Below are positions 40,645 through 49,545 of a stretch of DNA of 64,000 bases, in pieces; within the stretch, counting starts at the first letter, position 1, and each line of letters opens with the position of its first letter. Below the pieces are notes generated by a model. The model searched no databases. It had not been told where the DNA came from and saw nothing but the letters and a program-made list of their open reading frames with translations. Both the position numbers and the translations under genes were made by a program. Origin of the DNA: Phocaeicola salanitronis DSM 18170 (GTDB taxonomy: Bacteria; Bacteroidota; Bacteroidia; Bacteroidales; Bacteroidaceae); assembly GCF_000190575.1 (NCBI RefSeq), contig NC_015164.1:558001-622000 (forward strand), read 5' to 3'.

Positions 40645-41973
40645 ATGAAACCACAATTTTTAATAGGTTCTCCCACTTCCGGATGCGGGAAGACAACTTT
40701 TATGTTAGGAATGTTGCGGGTCTTGCAGCGGAGAGGAATGAAAGTGCAGCCATTCAAGTGTGGTCCTGATTTTATCGACCCGCAATATCATGCGATAGCT
40801 TGTAATTGTGAATCTGTCAACTTGGATGCCTGGCTGGCTTCGCGCACTCATATCCAATCCGTTTATAATCATTACGCGGAGCCGGCTGATGTGTGCATTA
40901 TCGAAGGGAACAGGGGATTGTATGACGGGTATAACCGGATGGAGAACAGTAGTGCGGCTTTGTCACGGATGCTGAATGTCCCGGTCATATTGGTCATAAA
41001 TGCGCGTGCCATAGGCTATGCCATTGCTCCGGTTTTGTATGGGATGAAACGGTTTAATGCCTCGGTCCGGATAGTTGGGGTTGTCTTTACCCAGGTCGCC
41101 TCTCAGTCTCACGAAATCTCTTTGCGCGAGGCTTGTATCGATGTCGGGATAGAATGCTTAGGATATTTGCCGGTAGAGGAAGATATCCGTTTGCCGCAGC
41201 GTCATCAAGGGTTAACCCTTTCCGTCAAGCGTTCTTTCAGTAAGCTGATAGACCGGATTGCGGATTTGGTAGAAAAGCATGTTGACATAGAGAAACTATT
41301 GAATCTGTGCACCCGCATTTTCCCTTGTCCTTATACATTGCCTTATACGTCCGAGGTCGGCATAGACATGTTGCACCGTCCAGACAGGCGCCTGCGGATA
41401 GCTGTGGCCCGTGACCCGGCTTTTTGTTTCTTGTATCGGGAAAATGTAGACCGATTGGCCGAAGCGGGCAGAATTACATATTTTAGCCCAGTATATGGAA
41501 GCGATTTGCCGGAAGCGGATTATGTGTATATCCCCGGCGGATGTCCGGAGTTGTTTGTCCGCCAGCTTCATCGGAGGAAACGTTTGATGAGCCAATTGCG
41601 TGAATACGTAGAAGCGGGCGGCCGTTTATGGGCGGAAGGAGAGGGGATGACATTCCTTTCGCGTTCATTGACGGTACGTCAGGGAGGCACGGCCTATGAA
41701 ATGGCGGGGATTCTGCCTTTTGACTGTACATTGGTAGACGCTAATCCGAGCAATGGCTATCGTTTGACCCGATGTGGGAATAATACATTCAAAGGTTATG
41801 AGAGCCATTATTCGGTGTTGGCTTCGTCATCGGATATACGGATTTCCGCAACGTCCTTATATGGATTGAGAGGCACGGAAACGGCAGCCCGCTTGTTTAG
41901 ATATAAGAACCTGATTGCAGGATATGCGCACTGGTATTGGGGAGAAAACGATATTTTTTCGTTATGGAATTAA
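40645..41973 (+). CDS. Cobyrinate a,c-diamide synthase-like protein lacking the catalytic Cys
   Basis: A 442-residue CbiA/CobB-family protein. The ATP-binding half has GSPTSGCGKTTFMLGML, KCGPDFIDPQYH and EGNRGLYDGYN. The C-terminal amidotransferase half has YVYIPGGCPELF, but the expected AECGG nucleophile segment reads WAEGEGMTFL, with Gly where the catalytic Cys should be. The protein would have to use free ammonia, or has diverged in function. It is a lone gene beside an insertion sequence, not in a cobalamin operon. Confidence 0.85.
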   Translation: MKPQFLIGSPTSGCGKTTFMLGMLRVLQRRGMKVQPFKCGPDFIDPQYHAIACNCESVNLDAWLASRTHIQSVYNHYAEPADVCIIEGNRGLYDGYNRMENSSAALSRMLNVPVILVINARAIGYAIAPVLYGMKRFNASVRIVGVVFTQVASQSHEISLREACIDVGIECLGYLPVEEDIRLPQRHQGLTLSVKRSFSKLIDRIADLVEKHVDIEKLLNLCTRIFPCPYTLPYTSEVGIDMLHRPDRRLRIAVARDPAFCFLYRENVDRLAEAGRITYFSPVYGSDLPEADYVYIPGGCPELFVRQLHRRKRLMSQLREYVEAGGRLWAEGEGMTFLSRSLTVRQGGTAYEMAGILPFDCTLVDANPSNGYRLTRCGNNTFKGYESHYSVLASSSDIRISATSLYGLRGTETAARLFRYKNLIAGYAHWYWGENDIFSLWN

Positions 41974-42296
41974 AAAATCCTTTTTGAGAATATCCACATA
42001 GAGGGGATTATTTGTGTCCTCCGTATAGTTTCTTTGCTGTATAAGCCATAAAGGTAAAGAGCCTTTAAGGGAACCGTTCTGCGATTGCCGTCTCCATTCT
42101 ATTCGTGCGCATTACTAGGGATATTCAGTAAATGTCCCTAAAAAGTAAGATGGCATATAAAGTCGATAGAGTATAATCACTTTATATGCCATTATTATTG
42201 CCCTTTTTCTGTGTTTTTTCATATAATCCTATCTGTTGGACATGATGTTCCGGAAGAAGTCTGATGACCTCTTCTGCTCCTGTCTGTAAATTCATG

Positions 42297-43655
42297 TCAT
42301 GCCGCTTTAGCTGTTCTGCTCGTGACCTTGTCTATCATCAGTACGGCATTTGCCGTATGTATTCCGAAGAAAATCCAAAGGATTTCAGTCTTCCTGTTCC
42401 TGGCCTTTATTCTTGCGAGTGAGTAGTGTTGCTTTTGAGTACCGAAGCTTCCTTCAAGCCGGGTGGCCCTTTCTTTGGAGAGTTCACTTCTGAGAACCTT
42501 TCTCAAGGGTTCATCCTTTGCCGCCCTTCCCTTGCGTACAAAGGAAGTGGATATACCATATTTTGTACAGAACCTTCTATTTGCATTGTTGGCATATATG
42601 GAATCTCCAGCCGCACATCTAACCCTGACATTCATGAGTTTCTGTTGCATACGGATACAGCCCTTCAGCCGTATTCCCTCATTGAATGCCTTGAACGAGA
42701 GGTGTTCGATAAACGATATACCGTCTATCTGTATGTTGTTAACCTTTGCACCGAATTCAACAGACTTTGTTTCCTTGCCTCTTACGATAGGACGTACGTA
42801 ATGACGGTCGATGCTGACGATGCGGTCATTGACCTTCCTGCCTTCAAACAGTTCCTTCTCCTGTACAAGAACCTTTCTGATTATGGAAAGGCGTTTCTGA
42901 TAATCCTGTGTATATCTGAGTGATCTCCCGTACTCCTTATGAATCTCATCCCTCTGTACGATGAGCTTTTCAAGGAGTCTGATCATACGGCGCTTGAGCA
43001 TCCGTGTTCTTGAAGCTTTCCTCTTTCTTTTCTTGCAGTATGAAAGATAGGACTCTGACACATCCGCATATTTGTTACGGGGACGCCTTATCCCAAGATC
43101 CATACAATGCCGGCAGATATGCCTGTAAAGCCATTCAATACTTTCCCAAAGCAGTTTCATGTCTGTTGGAAAACGCATGTGACTTTCATAACACGTGGCA
43201 TCAGTCATGCACACGTGAAGGTTCTCAAGATATGGTTTCCAGTGGGAGGCCAGTATCTCCTGAAGGGAGTCAATATCAAGACGGGATGCTATCTCATTGC
43301 GGATGGCACTGACTATCTTGTAGTTGGTTATGGGAAAGGCCGGATCTATCATGATTCCGCAGAACATCTGGTAGTGGAGGTTGCCGTTGAGATGTTCCAC
43401 CAGCTGTCTGTCGGAGAATCCGGTGTAGGCTTTCAGGACCATAAGGGCAATCTTTGCCAGAGGGCTAAAAATGTTCCTGCGTCCAAGACGATGTTCCGAC
43501 AAGCCTATGGCTTTTGCCATACGGTCAAACGGGAAAACTGAGTGAAGCCTGCCCAGTTCACTCTCATGAAAACTCTTGCGATATTTTTCCAGAACATCAA
43601 ATTCTGTAAAGCCCAAAGTGGGCTGTATTTCCGAAATATTTTGTATCTTAGCCAT
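42297..43655 (-). CDS. DDE transposase (IS5/IS1182-like, DUF772 N-terminus)
   Basis: A 452-residue protein from ATG 43655. The N-terminal DUF772-like part shows FSPLAKIALMVLKAYTGFSDRQLVEHLNGNL. Catalytic residues are likely Asp in CMTDATCYES, Asp in AAGDSIYANNANRR and Glu in RLEGSFGTQKQHYSLARIKARN. The middle carries a basic stretch (YCKKRKRKASRTRMLKRRM). Length and frame are intact. An in-frame upstream ATG (43745) lies inside the terminator hairpin and is unlikely to be used. Confidence 0.9.
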   Translation of the reverse strand: MAKIQNISEIQPTLGFTEFDVLEKYRKSFHESELGRLHSVFPFDRMAKAIGLSEHRLGRRNIFSPLAKIALMVLKAYTGFSDRQLVEHLNGNLHYQMFCGIMIDPAFPITNYKIVSAIRNEIASRLDIDSLQEILASHWKPYLENLHVCMTDATCYESHMRFPTDMKLLWESIEWLYRHICRHCMDLGIRRPRNKYADVSESYLSYCKKRKRKASRTRMLKRRMIRLLEKLIVQRDEIHKEYGRSLRYTQDYQKRLSIIRKVLVQEKELFEGRKVNDRIVSIDRHYVRPIVRGKETKSVEFGAKVNNIQIDGISFIEHLSFKAFNEGIRLKGCIRMQQKLMNVRVRCAAGDSIYANNANRRFCTKYGISTSFVRKGRAAKDEPLRKVLRSELSKERATRLEGSFGTQKQHYSLARIKARNRKTEILWIFFGIHTANAVLMIDKVTSRTAKAA

Positions 43656-43721
43656 ATCTTTGTTGGGGTATTTCCCCCGTTTTGGCTGCCAAACCTTATT
43701 TTCGGGGGAATATCTAAAGAT

Positions 43722-43770
43722 ACAAAAAAGCCAACTAATTCGCAATACATTGTGTATGAATTAGTTGGCT
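43722..43770 (-). terminator. Terminator-like hairpin between IS end and transposase start
   Basis: A perfect 13-bp stem (AGCCAACTAATTC at 43729-43741 and complement at 43758-43770) is followed on the minus strand by six T residues. It lies about 67 bp before the transposase ATG and would terminate transcripts entering from outside, the same arrangement as in the IS256 element. Confidence 0.75.
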
Positions 43771-43887
43771 AATTTTGTTATATTTACTGAATATCCCATT
43801 ACTACTAAACTATACTTTGTTATACTCAGATTTTAAATGGTTGTTGTTATTATCTTCTCGCATCAACGCAGATAACTTCGTTTGGTG

Positions 43888-43950
43888 TAAGATTAATAAT
43901 CTTCCGCTTGTAAGATTAATAATCTTGCAGCCTGAAGATTAATAATCTTA
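43888..43950. repeat. Three tandem AAGATTAATAATCTT palindromes
   Basis: The palindromic unit AAGATTAATAATCTT occurs at about 43889, 43912 and 43935 with a 23-24 bp period. The spacers CCGCTTG and GCAGCCTG differ. It lies in the gene-free stretch between the insertion sequence and tRNA-Gly. It could be a multi-copy protein-binding site or a small tandem repeat. Confidence 0.7.
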
Positions 43951-44051
43951 CAGCGGATGAACCTATATGCGTTTGCCGCCACACCTATATCCGCAGGCTT
44001 CCGCAACCGGCTGCGTTTATGTACAATGATAGCTCCCATACCATATATAGC

Positions 44052-44090
44052 AAAAAAAAGAGGAAATCTGTCATCAGAAATCCTCTTTTC
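44052..44090 (-). terminator. Intrinsic terminator after tRNA-Gly
   Basis: On the minus strand AAGAGGATTTCTG pairs with CAGATTTCCTCTT (one mismatch) around a four-base loop, followed by eight or more T residues. It begins five bases after the tRNA 3' end. Confidence 0.8.
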
Positions 44091-44094
44091 TAAG

Positions 44095-44167
44095 AGCGGA
44101 AAACGGGACTCGAACCCGCGACCCTCAGCTTGGGAAGCTGATGCTCTACCAACTGAGCTACTTCCGC
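44095..44167 (-). tRNA. tRNA-Gly (anticodon CCC)
   Basis: The cloverleaf folds fully on the minus strand. The acceptor stem starts GCGGAAG, the D arm is GCTCAGTTGGTAGAGC, the anticodon stem-loop is TCAGC-TTCCCAA-GCTGA, which places CCC in the anticodon, and the T arm is CGGG-TTCGAGT-CCCG. The 3' CCA is not encoded. A strong terminator follows directly. Confidence 0.93.
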
Positions 44168-44425
44168 ATTTGCTTTTGTTTTCGGTGCACAAAGGTAAAT
44201 CTTATTTCTGAATTAATCAAATAAAACCGGACTAAAAATTTGACACTGACATAAAATTCTTATGAATTCTTATGAGAATACTACTTCTGCTGCGCTAACA
44301 TCTAAAGTTGACGGATGCCTTCATGGAATCCGTTTAAGCACGGAGGTGCGTGACAGGGTTTCATGCATTGGGCTATGCACTTAGATGAATTGCATCAGTC
44401 GTCTTTATAATAAATAGCAAAATAC

Positions 44426-44463
44426 TCGGTTGAGGGTCGGCGGGTTCGAGTCCCGCTTGCCGT
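44426..44463 (+). pseudogene. 3' fragment of a tRNA gene
   Basis: The stretch contains an intact T arm (GCGGGTTCGAGTCCCGC) followed by an acceptor 3' strand CTTGCCG and a discriminator T. No matching CGGCAAG acceptor 5' strand or D arm is found upstream. It is followed by a good terminator (44478-44507), so it looks like the tail of a former or displaced tRNA gene, perhaps left by an integrase. About 160 bp upstream of it hold no recognizable gene. Confidence 0.6.
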
Positions 44464-44477
44464 TCAATTTGATGAAA

Positions 44478-44507
44478 AGGAGTTACGGTAAAGTAACTCC
44501 TCTTTTT
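44478..44507 (+). terminator. Intrinsic terminator
   Basis: AGGAGTTAC and GTAACTCCT form a perfect 9-bp stem with a six-base loop and are followed by CTTTTT. It would end plus-strand transcription through the tRNA fragment and overlaps the stop of the convergent LptF/G gene. Confidence 0.78.
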
Positions 44508-45678
44508 ATTTCGGTGCTTTGTGATATAAGTAGATGGCAATAAACAAATAGAGGATATTTGGAATCCAAATAGCAAGAGCCGGAGGCATGTTTCCGTTGA
44601 TGGCAAAAGTGGCTGAGATGGTTTGGAATAAGATATAAGAGAAACTTAATGCCAAACCGATACCTAAATGAAGTCCCATACCTCCCTTCACTTTTCGGGA
44701 AGAAAGCGAAAGTCCGATAGCCGTTAGAATAAATGCGGCAAAAGACATGGCTATGCGCCGATGGTATTCTACTTCAAACTCCTTAATGTTGGCGAATCCG
44801 CGTTGTTTCTGTTTTTGAATATATTCACGCAGTTGCGGGCTGGTCATGGTTTCTTGCTGGCCACGTGTAATCAGAAAGTCTTGCGGTTCCATCTTAATGA
44901 TGGAGTCGATGCGTTCTCCCCGGGTAATTACTTCTTTCATGCCACGCATTTCCCGAATCATATAGTCACGGATAATCCATTTATGATAAGAGGCTGTATC
45001 GTACGTAATGCGTCGTGCGGTCAGGTGAGACACCAGTTTGTGGTCTTCAAATTTATCCAATGAAAATCGGTATCCGGTTTTATTGTAATTTTCGTAACGC
45101 TCCATGTAGGCGACTACCCCGCTATCTACTTCCAGCTGGATGTTACGGGCATAATCTGCAGATTTCTTTTTCTTGTATTTTTCCTCGAATTTCAATCGTG
45201 TAACGCTTCCTTTGGGAATAACCTCTGTCCCTAGCATAAAAGTCACAGCCGAAATAATGGCCGCCGATATCATGTAAGGGACCATCAGCCGCTTAAAGCT
45301 CATGCCTGTAGAGAACATCGCGATGATTTCGGAATTCTCCGCAAGCTTTGAGGTAAAGAATATCACCGCAATAAAGACGAACAACGGACTGAACAAATTG
45401 GTGTAGTAGGGGATGAAGTTCAGGTAGTAATCAAAAACAATGGCTTCGAGCGGCGCTTTATTATTAATGAAACGGTCGATGTTCTCATTGATGTCAAATA
45501 CTACAGAAATGGAAATAATCAAAGCGATAGCAAAGAAGTATGTTCCCAGAAACTTGACGATAATGTACCGGTCAAGCCGTTTCAGCCATTTCTGTTTGAA
45601 AATGCTTTTCAGAAAAGGCATGAACTTAGCTGTTTTAGGTAACGTAACTTTCTGTTTAAGTTGTTCCAGTTTCATCAT
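44506..45678 (-). CDS. LptF/LptG-family permease
   Basis: A 390-residue inner-membrane protein of the YjgP/YjgQ family, part of the ABC machine that moves lipopolysaccharide to the outer membrane. Six membrane helices are apparent: three N-terminal (YFFAIALIISISVVFDI, LFSPLFVFIAVIFFTSKLA, YMISAAIISAVTFML) and three C-terminal (SFAAFILTAIGLSLSSRK and two more before the end). A periplasmic jellyroll domain lies between. The start at 45678 has a second Met next to it. It follows tgt by 10 bp on the same strand, suggesting cotranscription. Confidence 0.9.
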   Translation of the reverse strand: MMKLEQLKQKVTLPKTAKFMPFLKSIFKQKWLKRLDRYIIVKFLGTYFFAIALIISISVVFDINENIDRFINNKAPLEAIVFDYYLNFIPYYTNLFSPLFVFIAVIFFTSKLAENSEIIAMFSTGMSFKRLMVPYMISAAIISAVTFMLGTEVIPKGSVTRLKFEEKYKKKKSADYARNIQLEVDSGVVAYMERYENYNKTGYRFSLDKFEDHKLVSHLTARRITYDTASYHKWIIRDYMIREMRGMKEVITRGERIDSIIKMEPQDFLITRGQQETMTSPQLREYIQKQKQRGFANIKEFEVEYHRRIAMSFAAFILTAIGLSLSSRKVKGGMGLHLGIGLALSFSYILFQTISATFAINGNMPPALAIWIPNILYLFIAIYLYHKAPK

Positions 45679-45688
45679 CTATATAATA

Positions 45689-46819
45689 TTACAAACGCGT
45701 GGAAATTCGTTTTACCATAGCCGGTTTCCATGTAGTGAAATCTCCGGCGATAATGTGTTTGCGTGCTTCGCCTACTAGCCATAAGTAGAAAGCCAGGTTG
45801 TGGATAGAAGCAATTTGCAGTGCCAACAATTCTTGGGCATGGAACAGATGGCGCAGGTAAGCACGGCTATACATCGTGTCTACATAGGAGGCTCCGTCCG
45901 CTTCAATGGGGGAATAATCTTTTTCCCATTTCTTGTTACGCATATTCATGATGCCGTCTTTGGTGAAGAGCATCCCGTTTCGCCCGTTTCGGGTAGGCAT
46001 GACACAATCGAACATGTCTACTCCCCGTTCGATGCCTTCTAGAATATTGACCGGAGTTCCTACCCCCATTAAATAACGGGGCTTATCGGCGGGCAAGATT
46101 TCGTTGACCACTTCAATCATTTCGTACATCTTTTCCGTAGGTTCGCCTACTGCCAATCCTCCAATCGCATTTCCGTCCGCATTTTTTGAAGCGATATATT
46201 CAGCCGAACGTTTCCGCAAATCCGGATACACACAACCTTGAACGATAGGGAAAAGCGACTGGTTATATCCGTATTTGGGCTCTGTCTCGTTGAAACGTGC
46301 CATGCAACGGTCTAACCAGCGATGGGTGAGTTCCATGGATTTTTTTGCATAGTCATATTCTGCCGTACCCGGAGTGCACTCATCGAATGCCATGATTATG
46401 TCGGCTCCGATTGTCCGCTCGATATCCATGACCCGTTCGGGCGTGAACAGGTGTTTGGAGCCGTCGATATGGGAGCGGAATTCTACGCCTTCTTCTTTCA
46501 GCTTGCGTATGCCCGAAAGCGAAAACACTTGAAAACCGCCGCTATCGGTCAGCATCGGACGGTCAAACCCGTTGAATTTATGCAGCCCTCCGGCAGCTTC
46601 AAGCACTTCAAGACCTGGACGAAGGTACAAATGATAGGTATTCCCTAAAATGATTTGTGCCTTGATATCCTCTTTCAATTCATGCAGATGAACCGCTTTT
46701 ACACTGCCCAGTGTACCTACTGGCATGAAAATAGGCGTCTCGATTTGCCCGTGGTCTGTCGTAATCAGACCGGCACGGGCATTTGATTTCGGATCAGTAT
46801 GTTGTAATTCAAATTTCAT
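45689..46819 (-). CDS. tgt: tRNA-guanine transglycosylase
   Basis: A 376-residue enzyme that exchanges the wobble guanine for a queuosine precursor. The catalytic and substrate motifs are present: TDSGGFQVFSL, AFDECTPG, GGLAVGEP, DCVMPTRNGRNGMLF. In the usual zinc-site region, where CxCxxC is expected before YSRAYLRHL, the sequence reads DGASYVDTMYSRAYLRHL, with no cysteines; the following IHNLAFY His is kept. This may be normal for Bacteroidetes. It lies between lon and the LptF/G gene, all on the minus strand with 9-10 bp gaps. Confidence 0.95.
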   Translation of the reverse strand: MKFELQHTDPKSNARAGLITTDHGQIETPIFMPVGTLGSVKAVHLHELKEDIKAQIILGNTYHLYLRPGLEVLEAAGGLHKFNGFDRPMLTDSGGFQVFSLSGIRKLKEEGVEFRSHIDGSKHLFTPERVMDIERTIGADIIMAFDECTPGTAEYDYAKKSMELTHRWLDRCMARFNETEPKYGYNQSLFPIVQGCVYPDLRKRSAEYIASKNADGNAIGGLAVGEPTEKMYEMIEVVNEILPADKPRYLMGVGTPVNILEGIERGVDMFDCVMPTRNGRNGMLFTKDGIMNMRNKKWEKDYSPIEADGASYVDTMYSRAYLRHLFHAQELLALQIASIHNLAFYLWLVGEARKHIIAGDFTTWKPAMVKRISTRL

Positions 46820-46828
46820 TCAAAACAA

Positions 46829-49348
46829 TCAGATAATTGGTGTTTTCTCCTCTTTGGAACGCATTGCTTCCTGTTCTTTCTCTTTTTTCAGAATCGCTTC
46901 AAAGTCAATGGCATCCGCTACTTTTTCATCCGTTAAAGCCAATTGAAGCACTTCCTTAATGTCTTTTACATAATGGAATTCCAGTCCTTTCAGGTAAAGC
47001 GGTTGGATTTCTTCAATGTCTTTCCGGTTTTCTTCGCACAAGATAATGTCGGTAATGCCGGCGCGCTTTGCCGCTAAGATTTTTTCACGGATTCCACCTA
47101 CGGGAAGTACTTTCCCGCGTAATGTGATTTCGCCCGTCATAGCCAGGTTTGGCTTTACTTTACGTTGGGTCAAAGCTGATGCCAATGAAGTTACCATGGT
47201 GATACCTGCCGAAGGTCCGTCTTTCGGAATGGCTCCTTCCGGCACGTGGATATGGATATTCCAGTTCTCAAAAATGCCTTCCGGCAGGTTGAGCAGGAAA
47301 GAATGCGCTTTCAGATACTCCAAAGCCAGCATGGCTGATTCTTTCATGACATCTCCCAGGTTTCCGGTTAAAGTCAGACGTTCTCCCTTTCCTTTGCTCA
47401 AGCTGGTTTCCACGAATAAGATTTCGCCTCCTACCGCGGTCCACGCCAACCCTGTAACGACTCCGGCATATCCATTCCCCTGGTATTTGTCGCGCGAGTA
47501 TTCAGGCGTTCCTAAATATTGCTTGATGTCATCCGCTTTCAGTTCATGCAGGCCGGTGAATTTATCGCTGGCAATTTCCAAAGCAATCTTACGCATGACC
47601 TTCCCGATTTTCTTTTCCAATTCGCGTACGCCGCTTTCCCGTGTATAGTTTTCGATGATGTACTCGATAGCCGGCTTGGTGAACTTGACATGTGCTTTTG
47701 TCAATCCGTTTGCCAGCATTTCTTTCGGAATCAGGTGACGCCGTGCGATTTCTATTTTTTCTTCGGTAATGTATCCGCTTACCTCAATCAGTTCCATACG
47801 GTCTAACAAAGGAGTCGGAATCGTGCTCAGGTTGTTTGCCGTAGCTATAAACATCACTTTTGACAGGTCATAGTCCAAATCAATATAGTTGTCGTGGAAC
47901 GTGTTGTTCTGTTCCGGGTCGAGCACTTCCAGCATGGCCGAAGCCGGGTCTCCCTGACGGTCATTGCCCAGTTTGTCTATCTCGTCCAGGATGATGACCG
48001 GGTTGGACGATTCCGCTTTCATCAGGCTCTTGATGATACGCCCCGGCATGGCGCCGATATAGGTTTTACGGTGTCCGCGGATTTCGGCTTCGTCGTGCAC
48101 GCCTCCCAATGACATGCGGATGTATTTCCGTTTCAAGGCAGACGCGATGGATCTGCCCAATGAGGTTTTTCCTACGCCCGGAGGACCGTATAAGCAAAGA
48201 ATCGGTGATTTCAAATCCCCTTTCAGCTTCAGTACGGCAAGATGTTCCAAGATACGTTCTTTCACCTTTTCCAGTCCGTAGTGGTCTTTGTTCAATATTT
48301 TTTCGGCATTCGGGATGTTTAACGAGTCGGTCGTGAAAACATTCCACGGAAGTGAAAGCAGTGTCTGAAGGTAAGTGAGCTGCACATTGTAATCGGGCGA
48401 TTGCGGGTTGATGCGCTCCAGCTTCTGCAATTCGCGCTCAAATGTAGCCGCAACTTCCTTGCTCCATTTTTTTGCATTCCCTTTATTGCGCAGTTCGTCT
48501 ATTTCGTCTTCCTGTCCGTTCCCTAATTCGTCTTGAATGTTTTTGATTTGCTGTTGCAGGAAATATTCCCGTTGTTGGCGGTCCAGGTCTTCCCGCGTGC
48601 GCATCTGGATGTCATGCTTCAGCTCAGCCAGCTTGGTTTCCCGGTTCAGCACTTGTATCAGGTTATACAGCCGGTCTTTTAATGTATCTTTCGACATCAA
48701 TTCAAACTTTTCATCCAGGCTGAACGGAAAGTTTGTACAGATATAGTTCACCATGATATGGTCTTTGGGCAGGTTTTTCAATGCAAAAGTCACGTCCGGG
48801 CTTAACCTGTCACTGGCATCCACATATTGGTTGGCAAGGTCGGTGCACATATCCATCAATGCCATAAACTCGTCATTGTCCTTGACGCTCATGTCTTCGG
48901 GCTCGATTTGCACTCTTCCTTTCAAATAGGGAAGGGAGGAGGTTATTTCTTCCAGCCGGACTTTCACATTGCTGGCTTGCAAGATGACGGTAGTCGTTCC
49001 GCCGGGAAGTTCGAAAATCCGGAGTATCCTGCCGATTACAGCAAGTGGATATAAATCGTTGATGCCAGGCTCTTCGACTTCTGCCATTTTTTGAGTGGCT
49101 ATGATGATATGTTGCTTGTTCTTTAATGCCGAGCGGACCAACTTCAGCGTACTTTGCCTGCCTACGGTTACGGGCATGACGATGCTTGTAAACATCAGCA
49201 TGTTGCGTAAAGTCATGATGGGCAGTTCCCCGGTCAGTTCGTCGGCTGAAGGAGATTCGGCATCGGCCTTTATCTCGGTGACCATCGATACTTCATCTGT
49301 AGTTGATTGCATTTCGAAATCGTTTTCGTTTCTCTTTCTTCTTACCAT
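46829..49348 (-). CDS. lon: ATP-dependent protease La (Lon)
   Basis: An 839-residue LonA protease. The N-terminal substrate domain begins LPIMTLRNMLMFTSIVMPVTVGR. The AAA+ module has Walker A GPPGVGKTSLGRSI and Walker B VIILDEID. The proteolytic domain has the catalytic Ser in PKDGPSAGITM and Lys in GGIREKILAAKRAGI. Full length, with a Bacteroidetes-type charged C-terminal tail. It degrades misfolded and regulatory proteins in the cytosol. First gene of the likely lon-tgt-LptF/G operon. Confidence 0.97.
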   Translation of the reverse strand: MVRRKRNENDFEMQSTTDEVSMVTEIKADAESPSADELTGELPIMTLRNMLMFTSIVMPVTVGRQSTLKLVRSALKNKQHIIIATQKMAEVEEPGINDLYPLAVIGRILRIFELPGGTTTVILQASNVKVRLEEITSSLPYLKGRVQIEPEDMSVKDNDEFMALMDMCTDLANQYVDASDRLSPDVTFALKNLPKDHIMVNYICTNFPFSLDEKFELMSKDTLKDRLYNLIQVLNRETKLAELKHDIQMRTREDLDRQQREYFLQQQIKNIQDELGNGQEDEIDELRNKGNAKKWSKEVAATFERELQKLERINPQSPDYNVQLTYLQTLLSLPWNVFTTDSLNIPNAEKILNKDHYGLEKVKERILEHLAVLKLKGDLKSPILCLYGPPGVGKTSLGRSIASALKRKYIRMSLGGVHDEAEIRGHRKTYIGAMPGRIIKSLMKAESSNPVIILDEIDKLGNDRQGDPASAMLEVLDPEQNNTFHDNYIDLDYDLSKVMFIATANNLSTIPTPLLDRMELIEVSGYITEEKIEIARRHLIPKEMLANGLTKAHVKFTKPAIEYIIENYTRESGVRELEKKIGKVMRKIALEIASDKFTGLHELKADDIKQYLGTPEYSRDKYQGNGYAGVVTGLAWTAVGGEILFVETSLSKGKGERLTLTGNLGDVMKESAMLALEYLKAHSFLLNLPEGIFENWNIHIHVPEGAIPKDGPSAGITMVTSLASALTQRKVKPNLAMTGEITLRGKVLPVGGIREKILAAKRAGITDIILCEENRKDIEEIQPLYLKGLEFHYVKDIKEVLQLALTDEKVADAIDFEAILKKEKEQEAMRSKEEKTPII

Positions 49349-49410
49349 AATTTGCGGTTAGTCTACTTTATAGTTTGGTCTATTCAATTTCTTTGTTCTC
49401 AAAACGGGTA

Positions 49411-49418
49411 CAAAGTTA
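49411..49418 (-). promoter_or_regulatory. -7 promoter box upstream of lon
   Basis: The minus strand reads TAACTTTG, a match to TAnnTTTG, 62 bases before the lon ATG. No -33 box with good spacing was identified. Confidence 0.5.
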
Positions 49419-49545
49419 AGAAATCTGCTTCGAATACGGAAGTAGAAAAGTTGTAAAAGCATTGTCCGGAAGAAAATAATTTGTGATTTTATACATGGAT
49501 ATGGAGCGTTTTACTTATTTTTGGCGAAAAATAAGAGACAAAGGT

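Larger units (their letters stand above)
42118..43797 (-). mobile_element. IS5/IS1182-like insertion sequence with 7-bp target duplication
   Basis: The element is 1680 bp with terminal inverted repeats GGGATATTCAGTAAAT (42118-42133) and the complement ATTTACTGAATATCCC (43782-43797). ATTACTA flanks it directly at 42111-42117 and 43798-43804. It lies between the CbiA-like gene and tRNA-Gly and interrupts no recognizable gene. The group is judged from the transposase; the element was not compared with a database. Confidence 0.88.

Noticed and set aside
44433..44465. A second functional tRNA gene
   Set aside because: Only the T arm and 3' acceptor strand are present; no D arm or matching 5' acceptor could be found upstream.
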